Positions 15,845 through 23,220 of a stretch of 28,485 nucleotides of DNA are shown here, piece after piece. Within the stretch, counting starts at the first letter, position 1. Each line of letters begins with the position of its first letter. The notes beneath the pieces are model-generated. The model saw only the letters and a program-made list of their open reading frames with translations, did no database searches and was not told the DNA's origin. A program made the translations under genes and the position numbers. Source of the DNA: an uncultured Bacillota bacterium (GTDB lineage Bacteria; Bacillota; Clostridia; Oscillospirales; Oscillospiraceae); contig CANDCW010000028.1 in the NCBI GenBank assembly GCA_947383275.1, positions 1-28,485 on the forward strand, given 5' to 3'.

Positions 15845-16446
15845 TTGGCCTGCTCCTTCTCCACTGCCAGGGCCAGGGAATTCACCCCGAACCGGGCCAG
15901 CAACCGGGCCACCCGGCACACCGGCAGGCCCATCACATTGTAGTAGTCCCCGGAGATGCCCTCCACCAGCACGCTGCCGTAGCCCTGAATTCCATAGGCC
16001 CCGGCCTTGTCCATGGGCTCACCCGTGGCAATGTAGTGGATGATATCCGCCTGGGACAGGGTGCAGAAGCGGACGAAGGTCATTTCGTGCTCCGTTATGG
16101 ACTTCACCCCCTGGGCAATCGTCACGCCGGTATATACCATGTGCAGCCGCCCGGACAGGGCGGCCAGCATCCTGGCGGCGTCCTTCTCGCTGTGGGGCTT
16201 GCCCAGGACCCGGTTGTTGACGGCCACCATAGTATCGGCGGCAATGACCAGGGCGTCCGGGTGGGCCGCAGACACCTCGGCGCACTTGCGCCGGGACAGC
16301 TCCTCCACCAGCTGGTCGGGGGTGAGGGTGCGGGTGAGCAGCGCGGACTCCTCCGCCTTGGCAGGGATGACCTCAAACTCGGAAATTCCCATCCGCTCCA
16401 GCAGCTCCCTGCGCCGGGGGGACTGGGAGGCCAATATAATTCTCAT
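15841..16446 (-). CDS. maf: Maf family nucleoside triphosphate pyrophosphatase
   Basis: The 201-aa house-cleaning pyrophosphatase hydrolyses non-canonical or modified NTPs (dTTP, UTP and m5-derivatives in the YhdE-type clade). Family motifs are clear: ILASQSPRRRELLERMG at the N-terminus, EELSRRKC, LVIAADTMVAVNNRVLGKP and GAYGIQGYGSVLVEGISGDYYNVMGLPV. The ATG overlaps the stop of the regulator gene (ATGA). It heads the classic maf-mreC-mreD order. Maf overproduction affects septation in Bacillus, which fits the context. Confidence 0.93.
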   Translation of the reverse strand: MRIILASQSPRRRELLERMGISEFEVIPAKAEESALLTRTLTPDQLVEELSRRKCAEVSAAHPDALVIAADTMVAVNNRVLGKPHSEKDAARMLAALSGRLHMVYTGVTIAQGVKSITEHEMTFVRFCTLSQADIIHYIATGEPMDKAGAYGIQGYGSVLVEGISGDYYNVMGLPVCRVARLLARFGVNSLALAVEKEQAK

Positions 16447-16685
16447 GGCAGCACCTCATTTTTGGGGACCGGGTCGTCGGTCAGGCCCAGCAGATAGTCG
16501 GCGGAGACGCGGTAGTGTTCGCAGATCAGGGCGATGCGCTCGGCGGAGGTGGTCCGGTTGCCCCGCTCAATCTCGCTGATGTGATTGCTTTTTACGCCTA
16601 GCAGCTGCGCAAGAACCGCCTGTGTCTCATTGCGCTCCTTGCGCTGTTCCAGAATCCGCTGGCCAAATAGTACTTTGGAAAACAT
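16443..16685 (-). CDS. Small XRE-family helix-turn-helix regulator
   Basis: The 80-aa DNA-binding protein is almost entirely one HTH domain. RILEQRKERNETQAVLAQLLGV forms helices 1-2, and KSNHISEIERGNRTTSAERIALICEHY contains the recognition helix. YLLGLTDDPVP is the C-terminal tail often seen in this family. The start at 16685 has AAGGGG 7 nt upstream; an upstream ATG at 16724 would extend across operator-like repeats and is unlikely. It is the first gene of the maf-mreCD-mrdA-mrp operon and overlaps maf by 4 nt. Its likely target is the repeat array at 16706-16753 just ahead of it. Confidence 0.88.
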   Translation of the reverse strand: MFSKVLFGQRILEQRKERNETQAVLAQLLGVKSNHISEIERGNRTTSAERIALICEHYRVSADYLLGLTDDPVPKNEVLP

Positions 16686-16696
16686 CTCTGCACCCC

Positions 16697-16725
16697 TTGA
16701 CGGCTTCTCTTTAAGATGGCACAAT
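16697..16725 (+). promoter_or_regulatory. Divergent promoter, plus strand
   Basis: TTGACG (16697-16702) and CACAAT (16720-16725) have a 17-base spacer, within the XRE leader region. It would drive the ORF starting at 16774. Operator-like site 1 lies inside its spacer and site 2 overlaps its -10 and start point. Confidence 0.5.
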
Positions 16726-16753
16726 CTCTTTTAGAGGGCTTCTCTTAAAGAGA
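16706..16753. promoter_or_regulatory. Three-site operator-like array upstream of XRE gene
   Basis: Three related imperfect or perfect palindromes occur 16-19 bp apart centre to centre: TCTCTTTAAGA (16706-16716), TCTCTTTTAGAG (16725-16736) and the perfect TCTCTT-A-AAGAGA (16741-16753). The first and third are embedded in a longer direct repeat, GGCTTCTCTT. Such arrays beside an XRE gene are typical autoregulatory operators. This is visible sequence symmetry; binding is inferred. Confidence 0.6.
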
Positions 16754-16771
16754 TGATTGGGAGGTTGTCAA
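16744..16771 (-). promoter_or_regulatory. Promoter of the XRE-maf-mre operon
   Basis: On the minus strand a perfect TTGACA (16771-16766) is followed after 16 bases by TTTAAG (16749-16744). The -10 lies within the perfect palindrome of operator site 3, so repressor binding there should block it. The -10 match is modest. Confidence 0.5.
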
Positions 16772-16773
16772 AT

Positions 16774-17346
16774 ATGGAAAACATCATAGAAGCATTATAC
16801 CTCAATCTGCCCAGACCGCAAGCCGCAGACAGCCCGGAACAGGAAGAGGCCAAACGGGAAGATGGAGGCTTAACCCTCCATCGACGCCCTCTCCGGGCCC
16901 TTTTCCAGGCTGCCGGTGACCAAAATCGAATGGCCGCAAAACAGCCCGCCGTCTCCGAACCAGAACTGGAAGCAGCCCGCTTTGTCCATCTGAATGGCCT
17001 CCGGCTCCATCCGCTCCATGAACTGCTCCCGGGTAACCGGCTTCGCCCCGCCGTCCTCGTCCTCAATCTCCTGGCTCCAGTCGTTGGCCAGCTCCAGCAG
17101 CTCATCGGCGGCGCGCTCCCGCACCCGCCTGTCCCAGTCCGCTGCGCCGGCCAGCAGCGCCTTGGCCTGGGCCTGGGCGGCTTTCATGTCCTCCTCCGGG
17201 CCCTGGTCGTACTCCAGCCGGACGTCCTGCCCCAGCCAGTCCACCTCCGCTTCAAACCACTTCACCCGGCGGTCCAGGGTGAAGGTGCCCAGGCCGTCCA
17301 CCCACTGGGTGACCGGCTTTTTCTGTTCCTCCAAAATCGCTTTTAG
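16774..17346 (+). pseudogene. Possible truncated small gene divergent from XRE regulator
   Basis: The ATG at 16774 has GGGAGG 9 nt upstream and a promoter-like pair at 16697-16725. The first ~32 codons (MENIIEALYLNLPRP...) read like genuine protein and lie in otherwise non-coding DNA. From about 16870 the frame is simply antisense to the DUF2262 gene and looks like shadow sequence, running to 17346. I read this as the surviving 5' end of a small regulator-associated gene whose 3' end was lost. The N-terminus loosely recalls the DUF6809 family (M-x-N-I-[IL]-E-x-L-Y), from memory only. It could instead be a translated leader or a short real protein. Confidence 0.35.
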
Positions 17347-17742
17347 GTCGGGGTCAAACCCCGGCTCGGGCAGATCCAGCAGCAGAATGCGCCTGCCGTC
17401 CTGGGACACCCGGCCCCGGAACTTGAGGATGAAGTCGGGCCGCGCCCGCTGGCACAGGAATTCCAGCAGCCGCCCGTCTCCCAGAGTTGTCAGCTCGGTC
17501 TCCTCCCGGTGGATGTCGGGGCCGTCCTCCTCCATCCAGGCGGTCAGGCCGGTGGACAGCCGCCACAGGTCCTCCCCGCCCATCCTGGCCCCGCTGAAGC
17601 CGTTGGCCCCGGTAACGGCCAGGATGGACAGCTCCTCCGGGCCGAATTGGGCGGCGAACTCCTGGAACGCCCCGCTCCGGGCGTCCTTCCCCCGCGCCTT
17701 CTCCTCTGGCTTTTCTTCTTTTCTCTTCAAAAATCCAAACAT
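16870..17742 (-). CDS. DUF2262 domain-containing protein
   Basis: The product is a 290-aa cytoplasmic protein of unknown function. Residues 1-25 are highly charged (MFGFLKRKEEKPEEKARGKDAR). Residues ~25-145 form an alpha/beta region without recognised motifs. The DUF2262-like domain occupies ~150-285, with FTLDRRVKWFEAEVDWLG, DLLELANDW-like LLELANDWSQE and the terminal FQFWFGDGGLFCGHSILV, the usual pattern for that family. AAGGAG precedes the ATG. It lies 12 nt after dut and is the last gene of the operon. An 8-bp inverted repeat, GATGGAGG/CCTCCATC (16861-16882), spans its stop codon and may serve as a weak terminator. Confidence 0.72.
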   Translation of the reverse strand: MFGFLKRKEEKPEEKARGKDARSGAFQEFAAQFGPEELSILAVTGANGFSGARMGGEDLWRLSTGLTAWMEEDGPDIHREETELTTLGDGRLLEFLCQRARPDFILKFRGRVSQDGRRILLLDLPEPGFDPDLKAILEEQKKPVTQWVDGLGTFTLDRRVKWFEAEVDWLGQDVRLEYDQGPEEDMKAAQAQAKALLAGAADWDRRVRERAADELLELANDWSQEIEDEDGGAKPVTREQFMERMEPEAIQMDKAGCFQFWFGDGGLFCGHSILVTGSLEKGPERASMEG

Positions 17743-17754
17743 TCCAAACGCTCC

Positions 17755-18204
17755 TTATGCCCCCGTGGATCCAAAGCCCCCCGCCCCGCGATCAGTCTCG
17801 TCCAGCTCCTCCACCACGCAGAGGCTGGCCCGCACCACCGGGGCAATCATCAGCTGGGCGATGCGGTCGCCGGGCCGAACAGTGAAATCTGATTCCCCGG
17901 AGTTTTGAAGCCCCACCATGATTTCACCCCTATAATCACTGTCAATGACCCCCACGCAGTTGGCGGGAGCCACGCCGTGCTTGATACCCAGCCCGCTGCG
18001 GGCATAGACCAGGGCCACATAGTCGGGAGAGGGCAGGGCGATGGCCAGCCCGGTGGGAACCACCTTCCGCCCCCCGGCGGGTATGGACACCGCCTCGTCG
18101 ATGCAGGCGTGGAGGTCCATCGCCGCCGAGCCGGGCGTGGCGTAAAAGGGCAGCGGGATGTCTTTTCCGATTTTAGGGGATACCGCCTTTATTTTCAAGT
18201 CCAT
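17755..18204 (-). CDS. dut: dUTP diphosphatase
   Basis: The 149-aa trimeric dUTPase converts dUTP to dUMP and PPi, keeping uracil out of DNA. All five family motifs are readable: SAAMDL (26-31), ARSGLG (68-73), GVIDSDYRGEI (85-95, with Asp90 as likely uridine/catalytic residue), RPGDRIAQLMI (110-120) and the C-terminal Gly-rich arm RGAGGFGSTG (139-148). GAGGAG precedes the ATG by 8 nt. It follows the LuxC-like gene by 20 nt and precedes the DUF2262 gene by 12 nt in one operon. Confidence 0.95.
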   Translation of the reverse strand: MDLKIKAVSPKIGKDIPLPFYATPGSAAMDLHACIDEAVSIPAGGRKVVPTGLAIALPSPDYVALVYARSGLGIKHGVAPANCVGVIDSDYRGEIMVGLQNSGESDFTVRPGDRIAQLMIAPVVRASLCVVEELDETDRGAGGFGSTGA

Positions 18205-18224
18205 ATTGTAAACTCCTCAAAATT

Positions 18225-19478
18225 TTATTCTATATCCACGATCCGCACATACCGCCGCAGGGGATACTCCCCATCGTGGGCCTCGCAGGGCAGAGCGTCC
18301 GACATATGGGCGGGGCCGGTGACGCGGTTCACCCCCGCCCGGGCCAGCAGGGCGGCCAGCTCCTCCCGCTCCCCGGGCGGGCACAACAGGCCCGCTGTCT
18401 GAAGCCGGCCCCTCTGCCGCCGCAAAGCAGCCAGAACTTCCTTCCGGGGCAGGCGCTTCACCAGCACATTGCCGTGGAGGTGGGACAGCTCCAGCTCCAT
18501 GTCCCGACGCAGCGTCAAAGAGCAGCACTGTCCGGAAAAGACCAGGTCCCCGGAACCGGAGCGGTCCACAATCTGTTCCAGCGCCGCCTCCCGGGCGTAG
18601 AGGGCCCCCTGCGCCGCCTGGCCGGGGGTTTGATAGTATTCCGCGGCGGCCGTTTCCAGGACCGGGAGAAATTGCTTGCAAAACCGCTCCGCCTCAGACA
18701 GGAGCTCCGTATCAAGGTAAACCACCTGGCAGGAGGAGCACAGCAGCCCGCCGGTGCGGAGGATGTGCTCCGCCAGCCCGGGCAGCTCCCCCTGGGTCCA
18801 ATGAGACAGGTAGGCAAAGCTGAGCCGGTGCCCCCACTCGATCAGCCTGCACCCCGGGGGCGCCATGGACCGCATGGCGGAAATCGCCCCATCCCCGCCC
18901 CAGGTGACGATCCCGTCCGCCAAAGCGGCCAGGGCCTGAATGGCGCCGGATGATTTGGAGGACAGATCGAAGGCGTAGAGCCAGGGGGCCAGCTTCGGTT
19001 CCAGCTTCGTCAGCTTCTGGAAAATGGCCAGGGATAGGCCCTTGTCCCCATGAGGGAGCTTGACCAGGTTCACATTGCCGGTGAGCAGGCCCTCCACCGC
19101 CGTAAAGACAGGCAGTCCCGCCATATTTCCCGGGGCCGCGTGGAGCAGCACCCCCAGAGGCCGAACCTCCGCCCGTCCAAAGGGCCGGGGGCCGGCAAGC
19201 CCCCCCAGTTCCAGATAAAGGCGCTCCTCCAGCGCGGCCCGGCTGAGCTGGGGCCGGACCCGTTCCAGCTCCTCCCGTGCCCCGGGCGGGGCGTATCGGG
19301 CAATGAGGGGGTCCAGCGCCCCGCCGTCCAGCTCCTTTTCCAGCGCATCCAGGGCAGCCAGAACGGTTTCCGCCTCCAGCTGCGGGCCGCTGAGGGTTTG
19401 GAGCAGCTCCACCTCCAGCTGCCCCAGGACAAAGTTCAGTTCAGAGTCCGGGAGAAGGGTTCCACCGGCGAAAATCAT
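18225..19478 (-). CDS. LuxC-family acyl-CoA/acyl-protein reductase
   Basis: The 417-aa protein resembles the LuxC fatty-acid reductase family, an aldehyde-dehydrogenase-fold enzyme that reduces an acyl thioester to aldehyde with NAD(P)H. Visible hallmarks are RPLGVLLHAAPGNMAGLPVFT (106-126, nucleotide-binding entrance), GNVNLVKLPHGD (134-145), the central LADGIVTWGGDGAI (187-199) and the nucleophile segment LLCSSCQVV (246-253). There Cys247 matches the CSSPQ-type active cysteine of LuxC. Its ATG overlaps the stop of the LuxE-like gene (ATGA), so the two subunits are made together. No luxAB or luxD is present, so light production is not implied; the natural acyl substrate is unknown. Confidence 0.8.
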   Translation of the reverse strand: MIFAGGTLLPDSELNFVLGQLEVELLQTLSGPQLEAETVLAALDALEKELDGGALDPLIARYAPPGAREELERVRPQLSRAALEERLYLELGGLAGPRPFGRAEVRPLGVLLHAAPGNMAGLPVFTAVEGLLTGNVNLVKLPHGDKGLSLAIFQKLTKLEPKLAPWLYAFDLSSKSSGAIQALAALADGIVTWGGDGAISAMRSMAPPGCRLIEWGHRLSFAYLSHWTQGELPGLAEHILRTGGLLCSSCQVVYLDTELLSEAERFCKQFLPVLETAAAEYYQTPGQAAQGALYAREAALEQIVDRSGSGDLVFSGQCCSLTLRRDMELELSHLHGNVLVKRLPRKEVLAALRRQRGRLQTAGLLCPPGEREELAALLARAGVNRVTGPAHMSDALPCEAHDGEYPLRRYVRIVDIE

Positions 19479-20593
19479 GGCATTTCTCCTAACAGCTCCG
19501 CCGCCCCGGCGGCGCAGGTGGTGATGTCATTCAGCCCCGCCCGGCCCAGGATTGTGAGATAGGGGGTCTTGAGCCCGCAGCCGCAGTCCTCCCCGGGGGT
19601 GAGAAAGCCCAGGTCGTCGGTCATAACGCTGGTTACCGGGGTGGCATTGACGAGAGGGGTAATCAGGTTTACCAGCCCCACCTCCCCCATGGGCAGGGGC
19701 GCCAGCGTGCGCACGTCTCGGATGATGACCCGGGAGTAGGCCGGAATGTGGAAGCGGTGGTTTTTGCAGGTGTTAAAGAACACCGGGTGCTCCACCGCGC
19801 CGAAGAATTCGTGGATATCCCCCTCCTCCACCCCCAGCACCCGCTTGGCCTGGGCGTAGAGGCGGGGCTTGTCCACCTCCTGGGCATAGTGCTGCTTCCA
19901 GCCCCCGGCCAGCAGCAGCTTGGACCCCTTGGGCAGCCGCAGGGACAGCCCCAGCTTCTCCAGCCGCTCCATCCCGAACCAGAGGTAGGACGGGAACGCC
20001 ACTACCCGCACCGGGAAGGGGGACCGGGCGCACCGGGCCAGCCGTTCCACCGCCCTGTCCAGGTCGGGGACATATGCGCCATCCTTCCACCGCAGGGCGT
20101 AAAACCGGCTGAGGGGCGGGGCGAAGTGGGTCACGCCGAACATAGTGCGGGCCACCCCCATTTGGTCCTGCTTTCCCAGTTTGTAGCCCAGGATCACGTA
20201 GTGGGCGGGCTTGGGGGAGACCAATCTATGATAGAATCCCAGGCGCAGCACCATGGGAATCTCCGCGAAAACGCAGCCCCAATCGAAGCCCACCCGGCTG
20301 AAGCTGCCGCTGGTACCCGATGAGGTCACCTTCATAGCCAGCCGCCGCTCTGGGATGGATAAGACGTGGTGCCGCTTGAAAAACAGGGTGGGCAGGACGG
20401 GAAGGGCTTTCAGGTCGTCCACCGTCCGCACCCGCTCCGGGGAAAAGCCCTCCGCTGCGCATATGGCCCGGTACTGAGGGCAGTGCTTGATATGGTAGGC
20501 GCAGTTGTCCCGGACGGCTTGAAGGAACCGGGCGTCGGAGCCGGGCAGGTCGTACGCCCGGCTGAGCCAAAAAAGTTTTTGCCGGCTGAACAT
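19475..20593 (-). CDS. LuxE-family acyl-protein synthetase
   Basis: The 372-aa protein belongs to the LuxE/PaaK-like adenylate-forming family, which activates a fatty acid with ATP and hands the acyl group to LuxC. The ATP-binding SSGTSGSFSR loop is at 91-100, preceded by PVLPTLFFKRHHVLSIPE, a standard LuxE segment. Further on are KLLLAGGWKQHY, a family pattern, and HEFFGAVEHPVFF. The C-terminus has DCGCGLKTPYLTILGRAG, as in other adenylate-forming enzymes. The start at 20593 is chosen because TGGAG lies 7 nt upstream and the upstream extension falls inside the U32 gene. It follows that gene by 4 nt and overlaps the LuxC-like gene by 4 nt. Confidence 0.8.
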   Translation of the reverse strand: MFSRQKLFWLSRAYDLPGSDARFLQAVRDNCAYHIKHCPQYRAICAAEGFSPERVRTVDDLKALPVLPTLFFKRHHVLSIPERRLAMKVTSSGTSGSFSRVGFDWGCVFAEIPMVLRLGFYHRLVSPKPAHYVILGYKLGKQDQMGVARTMFGVTHFAPPLSRFYALRWKDGAYVPDLDRAVERLARCARSPFPVRVVAFPSYLWFGMERLEKLGLSLRLPKGSKLLLAGGWKQHYAQEVDKPRLYAQAKRVLGVEEGDIHEFFGAVEHPVFFNTCKNHRFHIPAYSRVIIRDVRTLAPLPMGEVGLVNLITPLVNATPVTSVMTDDLGFLTPGEDCGCGLKTPYLTILGRAGLNDITTCAAGAAELLGEMP

Positions 20594-20597
20594 GGCG

Positions 20598-22685
20598 CTA
20601 CTCCACATCCCGGTAGTACAGCCCCCGGGTAAAGTCGTTTGGCTGGTATTTGCCCCTGCCCAAATACCGCTCCAGAACCTGGGCGCACTCCAGGGCATTC
20701 TCGGTGGTGAACATCAGCCGCGCCCCCCAAAGGCCCAGGCGCTGCCAGTCCCTCTGCTTATCCGCCAGGAACACCTTTTTGGAATTGAGAATTTCATTCC
20801 GGCACCCCCACGCCTTCACCACGGGGAAGCGCTCTCCCTTGCGGTCGGTGAGCAGGTTCACGTTGCCGCAGGTATGCCGGCCGCAGTGGTTATGGATGAT
20901 GCAGTTCTCGGTAATCATCAGCGGCAGGCGCCCGTAGGCGATAAACTCGGTGGGGACGGTCTTGGACAGGTCCCGGATTTGGGGAAATTTCATCTCAAAG
21001 GAGACGGTGGCCCCCACCAGCCCCAGTCGTTTCAGCTCCTTCATGGCCTGGCTGTTGTATACCCCCAGACCGTAGTCCCCCCGGACCTGAAACCCCAGCT
21101 GCTGGGCCCGGCGCACGGCCCCCCAGGTGCCGGCCAGGGCCTCGGCCACCCCCAGCGCCTTCACTGCGGCCAGCTCCTGTTCCAGCCGGGGCAGCTCCCT
21201 GTCTGTACAGATGCGGGGCAGCACAGCCGCCACCGCCACCCCCGCCTGCTGGCAGCGCGTTACGGCCTCCGGGTGGGCCGCGCCCTCGCCGGCGGGGAGG
21301 TAAATCAGGGCGGGCCTGAGCTTGAGCAGCTCCTTGCTCAGCTGGGAGGCCGCCCTCAAGGAGACGGTAAGCACCGGGGGCTGGGGCTGGTTCTCATACC
21401 GGACGCCGGGCTGGTATTTGTCCTGCCTGCGCCGGGGCGGCTTCTGCCGCTCCTCCGCCAACGCCTCCAATACCTGGCGGCGCAGGCCGTTGAGGGCAGA
21501 CAGGGGAAGGGCCAGGTTCTCTCCCACCCTGGCCGTGGCCTTTTCGCATTGAAAGGGTGTGCCTCCGGTGCGCTCCAGCTGGAGCTCCACCTTCTCCCGG
21601 GTGAGGGGGGCGTTCCGGGCCTCCTCGGGGACGGGCCCCTCCACCCGGGCCACCCGGCCCTCCCGGTCCTCCGCCGCGGCCTGGGCGGGCTGGCCGGGCT
21701 GGATCAGGGCATACATACGCACCGGCTCCTTCCGGTTTTCCACGCCGTTGGCGTAGGTGGACCGGGCCTGGGCGTACAACTCCTTGGGCTCCTTCTCCTC
21801 CTGGCGGGTGCCAAACATGCCGGGGCCCATCCGCCCCATAAAGTAGCCGTCTGTAAACCCCTGGCGGGAAAACGCCTGCCGCAGCGTGTCCAGCTCCTCC
21901 GGGGCCGGTTCCCGCTGTTCCTTCAGCGCCCGGGCGAATATCCCGGTAACGGTGGCTACATATTCCGGCCGCTTCATGCGGCCCTCCAACTTGAGGCAGG
22001 CCACCCCCATGTCCTGCAATTCCCTCAAGTGCCCGGCCAGGGACAGGTCCTTCAGGGAGAGGGGGTACTCATTGGCCTTGTTGCCCCAGCCGTAATTCAG
22101 CCGGCAGGGCTGGGCGCACATTCCCCGGTTGCCGCTGCGCCCGCCGATGACCGAGGAGAAAAAGCACTGCCCCGACCAGCACATGCACAGGGCCCCGTGG
22201 CCGAACACCTCAATTTCAATGGGGGATTCCTTGCAGAGATACGCGATCTGGTCCCGGCTCAGCTCTCGGCCCAGCACCACCCTTGTCATCCCCAAATCGG
22301 CGCACAGCTTCACCCCGTCCAGGGAGTGGACGGTCATCTGGGTGGACCCGTGAACGGGCAGGTCGGGGACAGACTGGCGCAGCATCCGCGCCGCCCCCAG
22401 GTCCTGAACGATCACCGCGTCCACGCCGATGCCGCTGGCGTGGGCGGCCACTTCCGCTGCAGCCGGCAGCTCCCGGTCGGTAAGCAGGGTATTTAGCGTA
22501 AGATTGACCTTGCAGCCCCGGAGATGGCAGTAAGAAACCGCCGCCGCAGCCTCCTCCCGAGTAAAATTCCGTGCCCCGCGGCGGGCGTTAAAGTCTCCAT
22601 ATCCGAAATAGACGGCGTCCGCCCCGTTTTGGACCGCGGCCGCCACCGCCTCCATGGACCCGGCGGGGGCGAGCAGCTCCATCAT
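20598..22685 (-). CDS. U32 family peptidase-like protein (RlhA/TrhP type)
   Basis: The 695-aa U32 protein starts MMELLAPAGSMEAVAAAVQNGADAVYFG, the universal U32 opening. The cysteine set CMCWSGQC...GMCAQPCRLNY (Cys167, 169, 174, 190 and 194) probably holds an Fe-S cluster, as in UbiU/V, RlhA and TrhP. The N-terminal ~300 residues are the U32 barrel, and the long C-terminal half matches the extended RlhA-like form in size. A late NCIIHNHCGRHTC motif adds possible metal ligands. Members of this clade hydroxylate tRNA or 23S rRNA bases using prephenate-derived cofactors, so the name peptidase may be misleading; which RNA is modified here is unknown. Either of two adjacent ATGs (22685 or 22682) may be used. 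Confidence 0.88.
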   Translation of the reverse strand: MMELLAPAGSMEAVAAAVQNGADAVYFGYGDFNARRGARNFTREEAAAAVSYCHLRGCKVNLTLNTLLTDRELPAAAEVAAHASGIGVDAVIVQDLGAARMLRQSVPDLPVHGSTQMTVHSLDGVKLCADLGMTRVVLGRELSRDQIAYLCKESPIEIEVFGHGALCMCWSGQCFFSSVIGGRSGNRGMCAQPCRLNYGWGNKANEYPLSLKDLSLAGHLRELQDMGVACLKLEGRMKRPEYVATVTGIFARALKEQREPAPEELDTLRQAFSRQGFTDGYFMGRMGPGMFGTRQEEKEPKELYAQARSTYANGVENRKEPVRMYALIQPGQPAQAAAEDREGRVARVEGPVPEEARNAPLTREKVELQLERTGGTPFQCEKATARVGENLALPLSALNGLRRQVLEALAEERQKPPRRRQDKYQPGVRYENQPQPPVLTVSLRAASQLSKELLKLRPALIYLPAGEGAAHPEAVTRCQQAGVAVAAVLPRICTDRELPRLEQELAAVKALGVAEALAGTWGAVRRAQQLGFQVRGDYGLGVYNSQAMKELKRLGLVGATVSFEMKFPQIRDLSKTVPTEFIAYGRLPLMITENCIIHNHCGRHTCGNVNLLTDRKGERFPVVKAWGCRNEILNSKKVFLADKQRDWQRLGLWGARLMFTTENALECAQVLERYLGRGKYQPNDFTRGLYYRDVE

Positions 22686-22702
22686 AGCCTCCGACCTCCC
22701 GT

Positions 22703-23017
22703 CTACTTTCTGGTTCCCAGCTTGAAGATTTCCCGTTTGGCCTCAGACAGTTCCAGCTTCAGGGCGTTGGCCTCCTCCAGGTTTTCCTTTACTTGGCGGC
22801 GCAGATTCTCCGCCGCCTCCTGTTCCTTCATCAGCAGGTCCGCGATGTTCATGGCGGCCAGCACCGCCGCGTCGGCCTGGGACAGCTTCCCCCCGGAGGA
22901 CACTTCCCCCAGCTGCCTGTCCACCAGCGCGGCGCACTTGCGGACGTAGCCCTCGTCCTCCGAGGCCACCATGGTGTACTCCTTCCCGCCAATGGAAACT
23001 GTCACTTTATTTCTCAT
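22703..23017 (-). CDS. zapA: Cell division protein ZapA
   Basis: The 104-aa FtsZ-ring stabilising protein has an N-terminal domain beginning MRNKVTVSIGGKEYTMVASEDEGYVRK, the standard ZapA opening. A long helical coiled coil follows from ~55 to 100 (AENLRRQVKENLEEANALKLELSEAKREI). The start at 23017 is set by GGAGG 8 nt upstream; the longer upstream frame would run through the promoter. It is the first gene of the six-gene minus operon and faces dnaD divergently. Confidence 0.9.
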   Translation of the reverse strand: MRNKVTVSIGGKEYTMVASEDEGYVRKCAALVDRQLGEVSSGGKLSQADAAVLAAMNIADLLMKEQEAAENLRRQVKENLEEANALKLELSEAKREIFKLGTRK

Positions 23018-23075
23018 ACCGATTTCCTCCCCACACAATTTCCGGGTGCGCATTTCTTGGTTTCCATTTGCGTCC

Positions 23076-23104
23076 ATTATATCACAATCTAACGGGTTTG
23101 AAAA
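23076..23104 (-). promoter_or_regulatory. Promoter of zapA-U32-luxEC-dut operon
   Basis: On the minus strand TTTTCA (23104-23099) precedes a perfect TATAAT (23081-23076) by 17 bases. The leader before the zapA start would be about 50 nt. Confidence 0.65.
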
Positions 23105-23152
23105 TGAAATATTCCATGAATTTTCATTTTGCCGCCCGTCCTTCAAAAAAGA

Positions 23153-23181
23153 TGGACGCGGAGGCAATTTTGTTGTACAAT
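23153..23181 (+). promoter_or_regulatory. Promoter of dnaD-dnaC-lspA operon
   Basis: TGGACG (23153-23158) and TACAAT (23176-23181) have a 17-base spacer. Transcription would start about 30 nt before the dnaD ATG. It is divergent from, and about 75 bp away from, the zapA promoter. Confidence 0.6.
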
Positions 23182-23220
23182 AGCAAAACACGAAAGGATC
23201 TGGAGGGGGGAGTCCCGCTT

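Noticed and set aside
18225..20593. Bioluminescence locus
   Set aside because: Only the LuxC/LuxE-type reductase genes are present. There is no luxA, luxB or luxD, so light emission is not supported.
20592..22496. A 634-codon plus-strand frame opposite the U32 gene
   Set aside because: Shadow frame; the U32 motifs on the minus strand are unmistakable.
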